A program made the position numbers and the translations under genes. From positions 8,184,001 to 8,248,000 of the forward strand of contig NZ_CP109467.1 in NCBI RefSeq assembly GCF_036227325.1: DNA of 64,000 nt. The letters run 5' to 3'. Position 1 is the stretch's first letter; every line of letters begins with the position of its first letter. This document shows, piece after piece, positions 45,806 to 55,548 of the stretch. This stretch comes from Streptomyces sp. NBC_01465. Its GTDB lineage: Bacteria; Actinomycetota; Actinomycetes; Streptomycetales; Streptomycetaceae. The notes under the pieces were generated by a model. That model was not told the origin of the DNA. It ran no database searches and saw only the letters and a list, made by a program, of their open reading frames with translations.

Positions 45806-47023
45806 ATGCGGGGTGGACCTTCGGTGCTCGGGATCGTACTGGCGGGAGGAGAGGGCAAGCGGCTGTTACCGCTCACCGCGGACCGGGCGAAGCCCGCGGT
45901 GACGTTCGGCGGGACCTACCGGCTCGTCGACTTCGTCCTGTCGAACCTCGTCAACGCCGACATCCTGCGGATCTGTGTGCTGACCCAGTACAAGTCGCAC
46001 TCACTGGACCGGCATGTCACCACCACCTGGCGGATGTCCAGCCTGCTGGGCAACTACGTCACCCCGGTCCCGGCCCAGCAGCGGCTCGGCCCGCGCTGGT
46101 ATCTGGGGAGCGCGGACGCGATCCTGCAGTCCCTCAACCTCGTCCACGACGAACAGCCCGATTACATCGCGGTGTTCGGCGCCGACCATGTCTACCGCAT
46201 GGACGCCCGGCAGATGCTGGAGCGCCACATCGAGAGCGGCGCGGGCGTCACGGTCGCCGGCATCAAGGTCCCGCGCGCCGAGGCATCGTCCTTCGGCATC
46301 ATCACCCCAGCGTCGGACGGCATGCGCGTGGAACGTTTCCTGGAGAAGCCCGTTGATCCGCCGGGGCTCCCCGGAAACCGCGACCAGGTGTTCGCCTCCA
46401 TGGGCAACTACCTCTTCTCCACCAAGGTCCTGGTCGACGCCCTTCACCAGGACTCCGAGGACGAGAACTCCGTCCACGACATGGGCGGTTCCATCCTGCC
46501 GATGCTCACCGAGCGCGGTGTGGCGCAGGTCTACGACTTCGACGACAACCACGTGCCGGGGGAGACCCCGCGCGAGCACGGCTACTGGCGTGACGTCGGC
46601 TCCCTCGACAGCTACTACGAGGCCCATATGGACCTCATCTCGGAGCAGCCGCTGTTCAGCCTCTACAACCGCCGCTGGCCCATGTACACCCACGCGGGAC
46701 CGCAGGCCCCGGCGCGCTTCGTCTCCGGCGGCATCGCGGGCGAGTCGATCGTCAGCGCGGGCTGCGTCATTCGCGGCCAGGTCACGGGATCCGTGCTCTC
46801 GCCCGGCGTCGTCGTCGAGCAGGGCGCCGTCGTGCAGGGCTCCGTACTGCACCACGGGGTGCGCGTCGGCAGAGGCGCGGTCGTACGGAACGCGATCCTC
46901 GACAAGAACGTCGACGTCCCGCCCGGGGCGACGATAGGCGTCAACCCCGAACGGGACGAGGAGCTCTACACCGTCTCCAAGAACGGTGTCATCGCGCTCG
47001 GCAAGGGCCAGCCGGTGTCATAG
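45806..47023 (+). CDS. glgC: glucose-1-phosphate adenylyltransferase, with a TTA leucine codon at position 21
   Basis: The 405-residue protein makes ADP-glucose from ATP and glucose 1-phosphate. It shows the pyrophosphorylase motif [40 protein letters not shown], and a C-terminal left-handed beta-helix ([45 protein letters not shown]). Codon 21, in the phosphate-binding loop region (KRLLPL, 45866-45868), is TTA, so full translation should need the bldA tRNA. That would tie ADP-glucose supply to development, when Streptomyces deposit glycogen. ATG 45806 follows GGGGGAG. The stop overlaps the convergent permease gene by 6 bases. Confidence 0.93.
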   Translation: MRGGPSVLGIVLAGGEGKRLLPLTADRAKPAVTFGGTYRLVDFVLSNLVNADILRICVLTQYKSHSLDRHVTTTWRMSSLLGNYVTPVPAQQRLGPRWYLGSADAILQSLNLVHDEQPDYIAVFGADHVYRMDARQMLERHIESGAGVTVAGIKVPRAEASSFGIITPASDGMRVERFLEKPVDPPGLPGNRDQVFASMGNYLFSTKVLVDALHQDSEDENSVHDMGGSILPMLTERGVAQVYDFDDNHVPGETPREHGYWRDVGSLDSYYEAHMDLISEQPLFSLYNRRWPMYTHAGPQAPARFVSGGIAGESIVSAGCVIRGQVTGSVLSPGVVVEQGAVVQGSVLHHGVRVGRGAVVRNAILDKNVDVPPGATIGVNPERDEELYTVSKNGVIALGKGQPVS

Positions 47024-48037
47024 CATCCGGCGCCTGCGGCCCAGCCACGTCTGGGCGATGACGACGACGGCCAGGAAGGCGCCGCTGACGACCTGCTGGT
47101 AGGCCGAGTCGAGCGAGCCGATCTGGTTGATGACGTTCTGGATGACCTTCAGGAGGAGTACGCCGACGAGCGAGCCGCTGATGAAGCCGAAGCCCCCCGA
47201 CAGCAGGGTGCCGCCGATCACCACGGCCGAGATCGCGTCCAGTTCCATGCCTGTGCCGAGGATCGTGACACCGGACATCAGCCAGGCGGCGTTGAGCGCG
47301 CCGGCCAGTCCGGCGCAGAGCCCGGACAGTGTGTAGACGGAGGTTTTCGTACGGGCGACGGGGGCGCCCATCAGCGCCGCCGCGTCCTCGTTGCCGCCGA
47401 CCGCGTACACGTACTGGCCGAAGCGGGTCCGCCGCAGCACCACCGCGCCGAGCACGAAGAGCACGACGGTGATCCAGACCGGAACGCCGATGCCCAGGAG
47501 CTTGTCCTGGCCGATGCGGGCGAAGACGGAGTCCTTGTCGACCAGGTAGGTGGTCGCGCCCTCGTCGGTGATCGCGAGCAGGATGCCGCGCGCGGCGAGG
47601 AGCGAGGCCAGCGTCACGATGAACGGCGCGAGCCGCGCCCGGGAGATCAGCAACCCGTTGACCAGGCCGATCAGTCCGCAGACGGCCAGCGGCAGCAGGA
47701 GTGCCACGGCTGTCCCGTACTGCGAACCCCAGGCGGCCAGCACACCGCCGAGGGCGAAGAGCGAGCCGACCGAGAGATCGATGCCGCCGGTGATGATGAC
47801 GAAGGTCATGCCGAGCGCGATGACGGCCGGGAAGGCCGAAGAGAGCGCCATGTTGGAGAAGTTGGTGGTGGTCGGGAAGGAGCCGAAGGAGAGCGAGGCG
47901 ACGATCACCGCCACGACGAGCGTGACCAGCGCCCCGTGCTGCTGTGCGAGCGCACTGAGCCGCTCGGTCCGGCCGGAGCCGATCGGCTCCTCGTCTGCGG
48001 CGGGCTTCTCGGCCTCCACGGTCTGCACGGCGGTCAC
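47018..48037 (-). CDS. sugar ABC permease of RbsC/YjfF type
   Basis: The 339-residue protein has about eight to ten membrane helices and CUT2 permease motifs ([67 protein letters not shown]). It is the distal permease in an operon ordered binding protein, double ATPase, permease, permease, as in the E. coli galactofuranose importer YtfQ-YtfR-YtfT-YjfF. It starts with GTGA overlapping the previous stop. Its stop overlaps glgC by six bases. Confidence 0.88.
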   Translation of the reverse strand: MTAVQTVEAEKPAADEEPIGSGRTERLSALAQQHGALVTLVVAVIVASLSFGSFPTTTNFSNMALSSAFPAVIALGMTFVIITGGIDLSVGSLFALGGVLAAWGSQYGTAVALLLPLAVCGLIGLVNGLLISRARLAPFIVTLASLLAARGILLAITDEGATTYLVDKDSVFARIGQDKLLGIGVPVWITVVLFVLGAVVLRRTRFGQYVYAVGGNEDAAALMGAPVARTKTSVYTLSGLCAGLAGALNAAWLMSGVTILGTGMELDAISAVVIGGTLLSGGFGFISGSLVGVLLLKVIQNVINQIGSLDSAYQQVVSGAFLAVVVIAQTWLGRRRRML

Positions 48038-48996
48038 CGCTTCCCTCGTTCCCGTGCGACGTACACAGCGAGCACGATCACCACGGCCTGGGCGATCTGC
48101 GTCCATGAGGTCGGCACATTGTGCTTGATGAGTGTGGCGGTGAGCAGCTGGATGAGGACGGCGCCCGCCACCGTTCCGCCGATGCGGATCCGGCCGCCGC
48201 TCAGTGGTGTGCCGCCGACGACCACAGCGGTGATCGCCGAGAGTTCCATGAGCGTGCCCAGAGACGTCGGGTCGCTCGCCGTGAGGCGTGCCGAAGCCAG
48301 GACACCCGCCAGGGCCGCCAGTACACCGGAGACGACGTACACCAGGATCAGCACCCGGCGCACGGGAAGCCCCGCGAGCTGGGCGGCCGGCCTGCTGTCG
48401 CCGATGGCCAGCAACTGCCGTCCGAAGGTCGTACGGCGGACGGTGAAGGCCACGGCCAGGGCGAGCGCCGCCGCGATCAGCACCAGATACGGGATCCCGA
48501 GCAGCGCCCCCGAACCGAGCGAGGCCATGGACGGGTCCCGGATGTCCTTGAGCTGGGGCAGCAGTACTTGGGCGATGCCCCGGCCCGCGACCATCAGCGC
48601 CAGCGTGGCCACGATGGGCTGCACGCCGATGAAGGCGATCAGGGCCCCGTTGGCCACGCCGACCACGGCGCCGCCGATCACGGCCACGATCAGCGCGACC
48701 CACACCCCGTACCCCAGATAGAGGGAGAGCAGGGAGGTGGAGAGCGCCATCACGGAGCCGACCGAGAGGTCGACCCCCTCGCTGCCGATGGCCAGCGCCA
48801 TGCCGAGCGCCACGATGATGACCGGGGCGACCTGGACGGCCTGGGTGCGGAAGTTCTCGGTGGACAGGAAGAGCGGAGTGAACGCGATGTTGGCGAGGAT
48901 GAGGACGGCCACGCCCACGTACACGCCGTACTCCTGAAGGAGCGTCAGCAGCCTTTGCCTGTCGAGCGATTCGCGACGCAGTGCCAGTTCAGTCAT
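48034..48996 (-). CDS. sugar ABC permease of RbsC/YtfT type
   Basis: The 320-residue protein has the CUT2 permease pattern: MALAIGSEGVDLSVGSVMALS, QPIVATLALMVAGRGIAQVL, FGRQLLAIGDSRPAAQLAGLPVRR, AVVVGGTPLSGGRIRIGGTVAG. The ATG at 48996 overlaps the ATPase stop by eight bases (ATGACTGA), so translation is coupled. It forms a heterodimeric channel with the next gene product. Confidence 0.88.
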   Translation of the reverse strand: MTELALRRESLDRQRLLTLLQEYGVYVGVAVLILANIAFTPLFLSTENFRTQAVQVAPVIIVALGMALAIGSEGVDLSVGSVMALSTSLLSLYLGYGVWVALIVAVIGGAVVGVANGALIAFIGVQPIVATLALMVAGRGIAQVLLPQLKDIRDPSMASLGSGALLGIPYLVLIAAALALAVAFTVRRTTFGRQLLAIGDSRPAAQLAGLPVRRVLILVYVVSGVLAALAGVLASARLTASDPTSLGTLMELSAITAVVVGGTPLSGGRIRIGGTVAGAVLIQLLTATLIKHNVPTSWTQIAQAVVIVLAVYVARERGKR

Positions 48997-50500
48997 CGTG
49001 TCCTCCCTGCGTGGCGATCGCCCGGAGCAGCGCGTCCTCGGTGACACCGTCGCCGGTGAGTTCGGCCACCACGGCTCCGTCCTTGAGTACGACCACGCGG
49101 TCCGATCCCTCGATCAGTTCCTCGGGGTCGGAGGAGATCAGCAGTACGCCCAGGCCGTCCTCGGCGAGTTCGTCGATGAGGCTCTGCACCTCGGCCTTCG
49201 CCCCGACGTCGATGCCCCGGGTCGGCTCGTCGAGCAGCAGTACCTTGGGCTGCATCGCCAGCCAGCGGGCCAGCAGGACCTTCTGCTGGTTTCCGCCGGA
49301 GAGTTCACCCACTTTCTGGTGCGGGCCCGACGCCTTGATGCGGAGGCGTTTCATGAAGGTCTCCACGATCCGGTCGATGCGTTTCTCGTCCACGAGTCCG
49401 AAGCGGGAGAGTCCGGGCAGCGCGGCCAGCGCGATGTTCTCGCGTACCGAAAGCCCCGGAACAATGCCCTCGGCCTTGCGGTCCTCGGGGAGCAGGCTGA
49501 TGCCGGCCCTGATCGCCGCGGGGGTGGAGCCGGTACGGACCGCGACACCCGAGACGGACACCCTGCCCGCGTCGGGCGGCAGCGCTCCCGCGATCGCCTT
49601 GGCGGTCTCGCTGCGCCCCGAACCGAGGAGCCCGCCGAGTCCGACCACCTCGCCGGGACGGACCGTCAGCGACACGTCGTGCAGTGTGTGACGTACCGTC
49701 AATCCTGTTGCCTGCAGTACGGGTTCGTCGCCCGTGTCGTGGTCCCCGGTGAACTTGGTGAGCCCCTCGCTCCGTACCTCGCTCATCTCCCGGCCGAGCA
49801 TCAGCGAGACCAGCTTCAGCCGGTCGAGGCCCTTGATGCGGCCCGTGTGCACGACCTTGCCGTCGCGCAGCACGGTCACCGCGTCGCAGATCTCGTACAG
49901 CTCGTCCAGCCGGTGACTGACGAAGATCACCGCGATGCCGCGCCCGCGCAGCATCCGGATCACCCCGAACAGGGTCTGCACCTCGCGCGGTTCCAGGGAC
50001 GAGGTCGGCTCGTCCATGATGACGACGCGGGCGTCGACCGACACCGCGCGGGCGAGCGCCACCATCTGCTGCGCCCCGATGCCCAGCGAACGCAGCGGCC
50101 TGCGCACATCGACCCGTACACCCAGCGCGCGCAGCGCCTCGTCCGCCTCGCGGTGCATCCGGCGGAAGTCGATGAGGCCGAACCTGCCGCGCGGTTCGCG
50201 GCCCAGGAAGAGGTTGCGGGCCACGCTCATCAGCGGGACCAGGTTCACCTCCTGGTAGATGGTGGAGATTCCCGCGTGCTGGGCGTCGAGCGGGGTGGCG
50301 AAGCGCACCGGCTCGCCCTGGTACGTCACTTCGCCCTCGTCCGGGCGGTAGACGCCGGTCAGCACCTTGATGAGGGTGGACTTCCCGGCGCCGTTCTCCC
50401 CGATCAGGGCGTGGACCTCACCGGGCTCGGCGGTGAAGTCGACCCCGTCGAGGGCGCGGGCGCCGGGGAAGACCTTGGTCAGGCCGGAGACGGAGAGCAC
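48989..50500 (-). CDS. sugar ABC transporter ATPase, two fused nucleotide-binding domains (RbsA/YtfR-like)
   Basis: The 503-residue protein has two ABC domains. The first has Walker A GENGAGKST, signature-like LGIGAQQMVALARA and Walker B VVIMDEPTSSL. The second has a degenerate A-loop (GLLGSGRSETAKAI), signature LSGGNQQKVLLARWL and LLLDEPTRGIDVGAK. This tandem ATPase is the hallmark of CUT2 monosaccharide importers. It starts at GTG 50500, two bases after the binding protein stop. Confidence 0.93.
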   Translation of the reverse strand: MLSVSGLTKVFPGARALDGVDFTAEPGEVHALIGENGAGKSTLIKVLTGVYRPDEGEVTYQGEPVRFATPLDAQHAGISTIYQEVNLVPLMSVARNLFLGREPRGRFGLIDFRRMHREADEALRALGVRVDVRRPLRSLGIGAQQMVALARAVSVDARVVIMDEPTSSLEPREVQTLFGVIRMLRGRGIAVIFVSHRLDELYEICDAVTVLRDGKVVHTGRIKGLDRLKLVSLMLGREMSEVRSEGLTKFTGDHDTGDEPVLQATGLTVRHTLHDVSLTVRPGEVVGLGGLLGSGRSETAKAIAGALPPDAGRVSVSGVAVRTGSTPAAIRAGISLLPEDRKAEGIVPGLSVRENIALAALPGLSRFGLVDEKRIDRIVETFMKRLRIKASGPHQKVGELSGGNQQKVLLARWLAMQPKVLLLDEPTRGIDVGAKAEVQSLIDELAEDGLGVLLISSDPEELIEGSDRVVVLKDGAVVAELTGDGVTEDALLRAIATQGGHDD

Positions 50501-50502
50501 GG

Positions 50503-51600
50503 TCAGAACGCCTTGCCCAGGTCGCTCTTGGCGTTGTCCTTCGAGTACTCGGAGTCCTGGATCACGATGTTCTGGGAGACCTTCTGGCCCTTGGTGAAGT
50601 CGTCGAGGGTCTGGAAGGCCAGCGGACCGAACCGCGGGTTGGACTCGACGACGCCGCTGATCCAGCCGTCCACGATCCCCTGGACGGCGTTGCGGGTGCC
50701 GTCCACCGTCACGATCTTGACGGCGCCGGCCTTCTTGCCCGCGCCCTTGAGGGCGTTGACCGCGCCGAGTCCCATCTCGTCGTTCTCGGCGTAGATCCCG
50801 GTGATGCCGGGCTTGGACTGGATGAGCTGCTCGGTGACCGACTGGCCCTTCTCGCGGGCGAATTCACCGGTCTGCTCGAAGACGACCTTCAGGCCCGGGG
50901 CCTTCGCGGCGATCTCGTCCTTGAATCCCTTGGTGCGCTCGGTGGTGACGTTGTTGCCCGCGGCGCCCAGCAGGATGGCTATCTCGCCCTTGCCGCCGGT
51001 GGCCGTGATCATCTGGTCCGCCGCGCGCTTGCCCTGCGAGATGAAGTCCGAGCCGATGAAGCTCACGTAGTCCTTGCAGGCAGTGGCGTTGATCTTGCGG
51101 TCGATCGTGATGATCGGGATGTGCTTGGCAGCGGCGCTGCTGAACACCGGCCCCCAGCCGTCGGAGTTGAGCGGGGCGATGACCAGCAGGTTCGCACCCT
51201 TGGCCATCAGGTCCTGGACGTCGCTGATCTGCTTGGAGAACTGCGACTGGGCGTTGGCGGTGAGCAACTTCAGGCCGCGCTTCTGCGCTTCGGCCTTGAT
51301 CGACGCGGTCTCGGCGATCCGGAAGGGGTTGGCCTCCTTCTCGGACTGCGAGAAGCCGATCGTGGCTCCCTTGAGGTCGATCTTGGAGCCGCCGAACTGG
51401 TCGATGGTGCAGGTCTTCGCATCGCCTGCGGTGGGCGTGGCGACCTTCTGGCCCGCATCGGCGGTGTCCGATGCGGTCGGAGTCTTGGAGCCGGAGTCCT
51501 CGGACTTGGCGCACCCCGCCGCCAGCGCGAGACTGGCGGCGAGGCCGGTGGCCACGAGGGTCCTGGTGGTGGTGCGTCGACGAAGAGCGGTCGGCTTCAT
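50503..51600 (-). CDS. substrate-binding lipoprotein, YtfQ-like (candidate galactofuranose binder)
   Basis: The 365-residue protein has a lipoprotein signal (LAASLALAAGCAKSE) and a periplasmic-binding-protein type I fold. IGFSQSEKEANPFRIAETASIKAEAQKRGLKLLTANAQSQFSKQISDVQDLMAKGANLLVIAPLNSDGWGPVF parallels E. coli YtfQ through the GFSQ, RxAET, KxEAxxRG, QxxQIxxV and APxxxxGWxPV positions, as I recall that sequence. YtfQ binds galactofuranose, so that ligand is a reasonable prediction. The LacI gene, GH2 and GH92 enzymes lie immediately upstream. ATG 51600. Confidence 0.85.
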   Translation of the reverse strand: MKPTALRRRTTTRTLVATGLAASLALAAGCAKSEDSGSKTPTASDTADAGQKVATPTAGDAKTCTIDQFGGSKIDLKGATIGFSQSEKEANPFRIAETASIKAEAQKRGLKLLTANAQSQFSKQISDVQDLMAKGANLLVIAPLNSDGWGPVFSSAAAKHIPIITIDRKINATACKDYVSFIGSDFISQGKRAADQMITATGGKGEIAILLGAAGNNVTTERTKGFKDEIAAKAPGLKVVFEQTGEFAREKGQSVTEQLIQSKPGITGIYAENDEMGLGAVNALKGAGKKAGAVKIVTVDGTRNAVQGIVDGWISGVVESNPRFGPLAFQTLDDFTKGQKVSQNIVIQDSEYSKDNAKSDLGKAF

Positions 51601-51687
51601 GGCGTCCCCAGATCTGCACTGACCCGTGGCTGAGGCGCACGGGAGACGGGCTCAAGATGAGTCAACTCGGCGTTCCGGGGCACTTTT

Positions 51688-51699
51688 TACATCGTTGGA
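51688..51699. promoter_or_regulatory. imperfect LacI-type operator candidate upstream of the importer operon
   Basis: TACATCGTTGGA on the plus strand (CCAACGATGTA on the other) shares CCAACGNTGTA with the site at 52835 and the ACAACGTTGT core at 55591. It lies 88-99 bases upstream of the binding-protein start. Confidence 0.35.
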
Positions 51700-51744
51700 A
51701 GAGCGCTGTAAACCCCCCGCGTCAGGGTTGGGACGGGCCGGGGG

Positions 51745-52758
51745 TCAGCGTCGCCCCAGCGTGCTCTCCCGTTCCACCAGCCTGAATTCGGCGGCCAGTT
51801 CACGTCCGCCGAGCGGTCCCGGGGCCTCCAGGCGGCGCAGTACGGACTCGACGGCGAGACGCGCGATCGACTGCTTGTCGGGCGAGATCGTGGTGAGCGT
51901 CACCGCCCCGAACCGCCCCTCGGCGATGTCGTCGAAACCCACCACCGCCACGTCCCACGGCACCCGCAGCCCCCGCTCCGAGAGCACCCGCATCGCACCG
52001 ATCGCGACCAGGTCGTTGTACGCGAACACCGCGTCGGGCCGCTGCCCCGACTCCAGCAGCCGCGCCATCGCCTCCGCCCCGTCCCCACGGTCCCAGCCGC
52101 TGGTCGGAGCCACGAGGCTGTCCGGCGCGGGCAGCCCGGCAGCCGTCAGCTCCTCGCGCCAGCCGTGCAGGCGCAGATGGGCCGGGCGGTTGCTCCGGTC
52201 GGTGCGTGCGCCGAGGAAGGCGATCCGGGTGCGGCCGAGGCCGATCAGGTGCCGTACGGCGAGCCGGGAGGCGGCCACGTTGTCGATGGCGATGTGGTCG
52301 AAGGGCAGGTCGTACTCCCGCTCGCCGAGCAGCACCAGCGGTGCGTCGTGGTCGCGGCTGCGCAGATCCTCCGCCTCCAGCTCGATCGGGCTGAGAATCA
52401 GCCCGTCGATCACCCGGGCCCGGAAGCCCTGGCTCACCAGGATCTCGCGGGCCCGCTCGCCCCGGGTGTGGTCGAGCAGCACGGTGTAGTCGTGCTCGGC
52501 GGCCGCGTCGACGACGGCGCCGGCCAGCTCCGCGAAGTAGGGGTTGCCGAGCTCGGGGACGGCGAGCGCGAGGATGCCGGTGCGGCCTTTTCGCAGGTGG
52601 CGGGCGGTCAGGTTCGGTACGTAACCGAGCTCGTCGATCGCCGCCTGGACCTTGGCGCGCATGGCCGGCGTGACGTGCTGGTAGTTGTTCACGACGTTCG
52701 AGACGGTCTTGATCGAGACGCCCGCGTGCTCGGCGACGTCCTTGAGGCTGACCCCCAC
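51745..52758 (-). CDS. LacI-family transcriptional regulator
   Basis: The 337-residue protein has the LacI HTH and hinge (VSLKDVAEHAGVSIKTVSNVVNNYQHVTPAMRAKVQAAIDELGYVPNLTARHLRKGRTGILAL) and a sugar-binding core (GNPYFAELAGAVVDAAAEHDYTVLL, DAVFAYNDLVAIGAMRVL, VAVVGFDDI). I start it at GTG 52758, five bases after AGGGGAG; ATG 52782 would add eight residues without a site. It lies between the importer operon and the divergent GH2 gene, ideally placed to control both. The ACAACGTTGT-like palindromes nearby are its likely targets. Confidence 0.9.
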   Translation of the reverse strand: MGVSLKDVAEHAGVSIKTVSNVVNNYQHVTPAMRAKVQAAIDELGYVPNLTARHLRKGRTGILALAVPELGNPYFAELAGAVVDAAAEHDYTVLLDHTRGERAREILVSQGFRARVIDGLILSPIELEAEDLRSRDHDAPLVLLGEREYDLPFDHIAIDNVAASRLAVRHLIGLGRTRIAFLGARTDRSNRPAHLRLHGWREELTAAGLPAPDSLVAPTSGWDRGDGAEAMARLLESGQRPDAVFAYNDLVAIGAMRVLSERGLRVPWDVAVVGFDDIAEGRFGAVTLTTISPDKQSIARLAVESVLRRLEAPGPLGGRELAAEFRLVERESTLGRR

Positions 52759-52834
52759 TGACTCTCCCCTGTCAATTGTCATGCACCTGGACAGCGGACC
52801 GGAGTCGTGCTGTCATGCCAACTGCCGTTCCTTC

Positions 52835-52844
52835 CAACGTTGTA
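52835..52844. promoter_or_regulatory. LacI-type operator candidate upstream of the GH2 gene
   Basis: CCAACGTTGTACA around 52834-52846 contains the palindrome CAACGTTG (52835-52842) with the central CG typical of LacI operators. A second small palindrome GTTGCAAC follows at 52851-52858. Both lie in the divergent lacI/GH2 promoter region. Confidence 0.5.
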
Positions 52845-52890
52845 CAGACTGTTGCAACGAGCCGCCACCCTTCCTCACCAAGGAGGATCC

Positions 52891-55488
52891 GTGCGCATCA
52901 GAAGCAAACTGGCCCTACTCCTCGCTGCCGCCCTCGGCGTCGCCGGGCTGTCCGCGGTACCCGCCGCGTCGGCCGCCGACGAACCCGTCGCCGTGCACGG
53001 GCTGAAGGGCGAGTACTACACCCAATCCGCCCCCGGTGCCTTCGACTTCGCCCAGCTCAAGGCCACCGGCTTCGACCCGTCCATCGACTTCCAGTCCCTC
53101 GAGTCCCGGCTCACCTCGGCCACCGGGCAGGCCGACGACGCGAGCATCCGCTGGACCGGAAGAATCGTCCCCGAGAAGTCCGGCCTGACAACGTTTTCCA
53201 TGGTCGGTGACAACGGTTTCCGTCTCTGGATCGACGGACAGCCGGTCATCGACCACTGGGTCGACGACTGGGACAAGGAACAGACCTCCCAGCCCGTCGA
53301 GCTGACCGCCGGCAAGGCCTACGACATCAAGGTCGAGTACTTCGAGCACTTCGGAGGCTCCAACCTCCATCTGAGGTGGACCGAGCCCGGCGGCACCAAG
53401 GTTCCCGTGCCCCAGTCCGCCTTCCTGCTGCCCGACGGCTACGACTACGACGGAGCCATCGCCTCCACCGTCCAGGCCGACGGCCGTACGCTCAAGCTCG
53501 ACTTCGCCCAGAAGCTCGCCGCGATCCCCGCAGATCTGGCGTCGCACCTGAACGCGGTCATCGGCGGCGCGACCTGGCCGCTGGGCGCGATCAAGGCCGA
53601 CCCCAAGGACCTCCGCAGCCTCACCGTCGCGCTCAAGGAGCCGGTCGTCGGCAACAAGGCCGGCAACGCCAACGGTCTCGCCGACATCCGCTACGACGGC
53701 AACGGCGGCCTGACCGGCGAGAGCGGCAAGGCGGTCGGAGCCTTCTGGTCCAGCGGGCCCAACCACTCCCGCTACGAGCTGAAGACCAAGTGGGCCGACG
53801 AGGTCGGTCCGAAGAACGCCCTGCCCGAGTACCCGCGACCCCAGCTCACCCGCGACAACTGGCAGAACCTCAACGGCTCCTGGCAGTTCGCGGCCGCCAC
53901 GGCGGGGGAGCAGCCTCCGGTCGGCAAGCAGCTCGCCGAGAAGATCCTCGTCCCGTACCCCGTGGAGTCCCAGCTCTCCGGCATCGAACGGCACGAGGAC
54001 CGCATGTGGTACCGCAGGACCTTCACCGTCCCCCAGGGCTGGAAGGTCGGCGACGGCAAGCGCCTCCAGCTCAACTTCGGCGCGGTCGACTGGCAGTCCG
54101 AGGTGTACGTCAACGGCACCAAGGTGGCCGAACACAAGGGCGGCTACGACAAGTTCAGCGCCGACATCACCGACGCGCTCAAGCCGGGCCGCACCCAGGA
54201 GCTGATTGTCGGCGTCTATGACCCGACCGACGCGGCCAACGGCGAGAACCCGCCGATGGGCAAGCAGCGCCTCGACCCCAGCGGCATCTGGTACACACCG
54301 AGTTCGGGCATCTGGCAGACCGTCTGGATGGAGCCGGTCGCCTCCGACCACGCCTCCGACCTCAAGCTCACCCCTGACGTCCCGGGCAAGAAGCTCGCCG
54401 TCGAGGTGCGCGGAGTGCGCGACGGTGTCCCGGTCACGGCGACCGCGTACGACGGCAAGCGCAAGGTCTCCACGGTCACCGGACGCACCGGTAGTGCGCT
54501 GAGCCTGCCCGTGCCGAACCCGCATCTGTGGTCACCCGACGATCCGCACCTCTACCAGCTGAAGGTCACCGTCGGATCCGACCGGGTGGGCAGCTACTTC
54601 GGGATGCGGTCTGTCTCCGTCGAGAAGGTCAACGGCACGCCGCGCACTCTGCTCAACGGCAAGCCGACCTTCCTGATGGCCACCCTCGACCAGGGGTTCT
54701 GGCCGGACGGTCTCCACACGGCGCCGACCGACGAGGCGCTCGCGTACGACCTGAAGATGCACAAGGCCATGGGCTTCAACTCGGTGCGCAAGCACATCAA
54801 GGTCGAGCCCGACCGCTGGTTCTACTGGGCGGACAAGCTGGGTCTGATGGTCTGGCAGGACATGCCTGCCATGGCCGCCGGGGTCAACCCTTCGCCGGCT
54901 GCCCGTACCGAGTACGAGCACGAGATGAAGCAGATGATCGACCAGCACTCCAGCCACCCGTCGGTGGTCATGTGGGTGACCTTCAACGAGGGCTGGGGGC
55001 AGTACGACGAGGCCCGCATCGCCGACCAGGCCAAGGCGTGGGACCCGACCCGGCTGGTCAACAGCATGTCGGGCCTCAACCTGGGGGCCGACGGCGGCAC
55101 CGGTGACATCGCCGACGAACACGGCTATCCCAGCCCGGCGATCCATCAGGCGGACGGCAAGCGGGCCCTGGTCAGCGGTGAGTACGGCGGTCTCGGACTC
55201 GCGGTGCCCGGACACGCCTGGGCCGTGCAGCAGAGTTACGTCGACGTCGATCCCTCGGCGTACACCGACGACTACCTCGCCCGGCTCGCCGAGGTCCGCG
55301 CCCTGGTCTGCAAGGGCGACAACGGCGCCGTCTACACCCAGATCTCCGATGTGGAGGGCGAGTTGAACGGGCTGATGACCTACGACAGGAAGATCGTCAA
55401 GCCCGATGTCCAGCGTCTGAAGGCGGCCCAGACCGCCCTGATCCGTGACGCGTCGCAGGCGTCCCCGGCGGGGTGCCCGGCGGCCTGA
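52891..55488 (+). CDS. secreted GH2 glycosidase with N-terminal PA14 domain
   Basis: The 865-residue protein has a signal peptide (to about residue 29, ASAADEP), a PA14-like domain (about 33-180; VHGLKGEYYTQ, RWTGRIVPEKSGLTTFSMVGDNGFRLWIDGQPVIDHW) and a GH2 core: sugar-binding domain (PRPQLTRDNWQNLNGSWQFA), immunoglobulin-like domain and TIM barrel. Acid/base Glu700 is in TFNEGWG and nucleophile Glu764 in SGEYGG. GH2 covers beta-galactosidases, beta-mannosidases, glucuronidases and the Streptomyces beta-galactofuranosidases. The neighbouring YtfQ-like importer makes galactofuranosidase attractive. GTG 52891 follows AGGAGG. Confidence 0.92.
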   Translation: MRIRSKLALLLAAALGVAGLSAVPAASAADEPVAVHGLKGEYYTQSAPGAFDFAQLKATGFDPSIDFQSLESRLTSATGQADDASIRWTGRIVPEKSGLTTFSMVGDNGFRLWIDGQPVIDHWVDDWDKEQTSQPVELTAGKAYDIKVEYFEHFGGSNLHLRWTEPGGTKVPVPQSAFLLPDGYDYDGAIASTVQADGRTLKLDFAQKLAAIPADLASHLNAVIGGATWPLGAIKADPKDLRSLTVALKEPVVGNKAGNANGLADIRYDGNGGLTGESGKAVGAFWSSGPNHSRYELKTKWADEVGPKNALPEYPRPQLTRDNWQNLNGSWQFAAATAGEQPPVGKQLAEKILVPYPVESQLSGIERHEDRMWYRRTFTVPQGWKVGDGKRLQLNFGAVDWQSEVYVNGTKVAEHKGGYDKFSADITDALKPGRTQELIVGVYDPTDAANGENPPMGKQRLDPSGIWYTPSSGIWQTVWMEPVASDHASDLKLTPDVPGKKLAVEVRGVRDGVPVTATAYDGKRKVSTVTGRTGSALSLPVPNPHLWSPDDPHLYQLKVTVGSDRVGSYFGMRSVSVEKVNGTPRTLLNGKPTFLMATLDQGFWPDGLHTAPTDEALAYDLKMHKAMGFNSVRKHIKVEPDRWFYWADKLGLMVWQDMPAMAAGVNPSPAARTEYEHEMKQMIDQHSSHPSVVMWVTFNEGWGQYDEARIADQAKAWDPTRLVNSMSGLNLGADGGTGDIADEHGYPSPAIHQADGKRALVSGEYGGLGLAVPGHAWAVQQSYVDVDPSAYTDDYLARLAEVRALVCKGDNGAVYTQISDVEGELNGLMTYDRKIVKPDVQRLKAAQTALIRDASQASPAGCPAA

Positions 55489-55496
55489 CCCGTGCG

Positions 55497-55534
55497 GCAT
55501 TCCGGCCCGCCCCTCCCCGGGCGGGCCGGAATGC
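55497..55534 (+). terminator. strong terminator after the GH2 gene
   Basis: A perfect 15-bp stem (55497-55511 with 55520-55534) encloses an 8-base loop, nine bases after the GH2 stop. It should stop most transcription before the next gene, which has its own candidate promoter and operator. Confidence 0.8.
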
Positions 55535-55548
55535 TCCTGCCACAACCC

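Noticed and set aside
53187..53199. GACAACGTTTTCC inside the GH2 gene as another LacI operator
   Set aside because: Only one half matches, and it is within coding sequence (LTTFSM) of the PA14 domain; chance similarity is likely.
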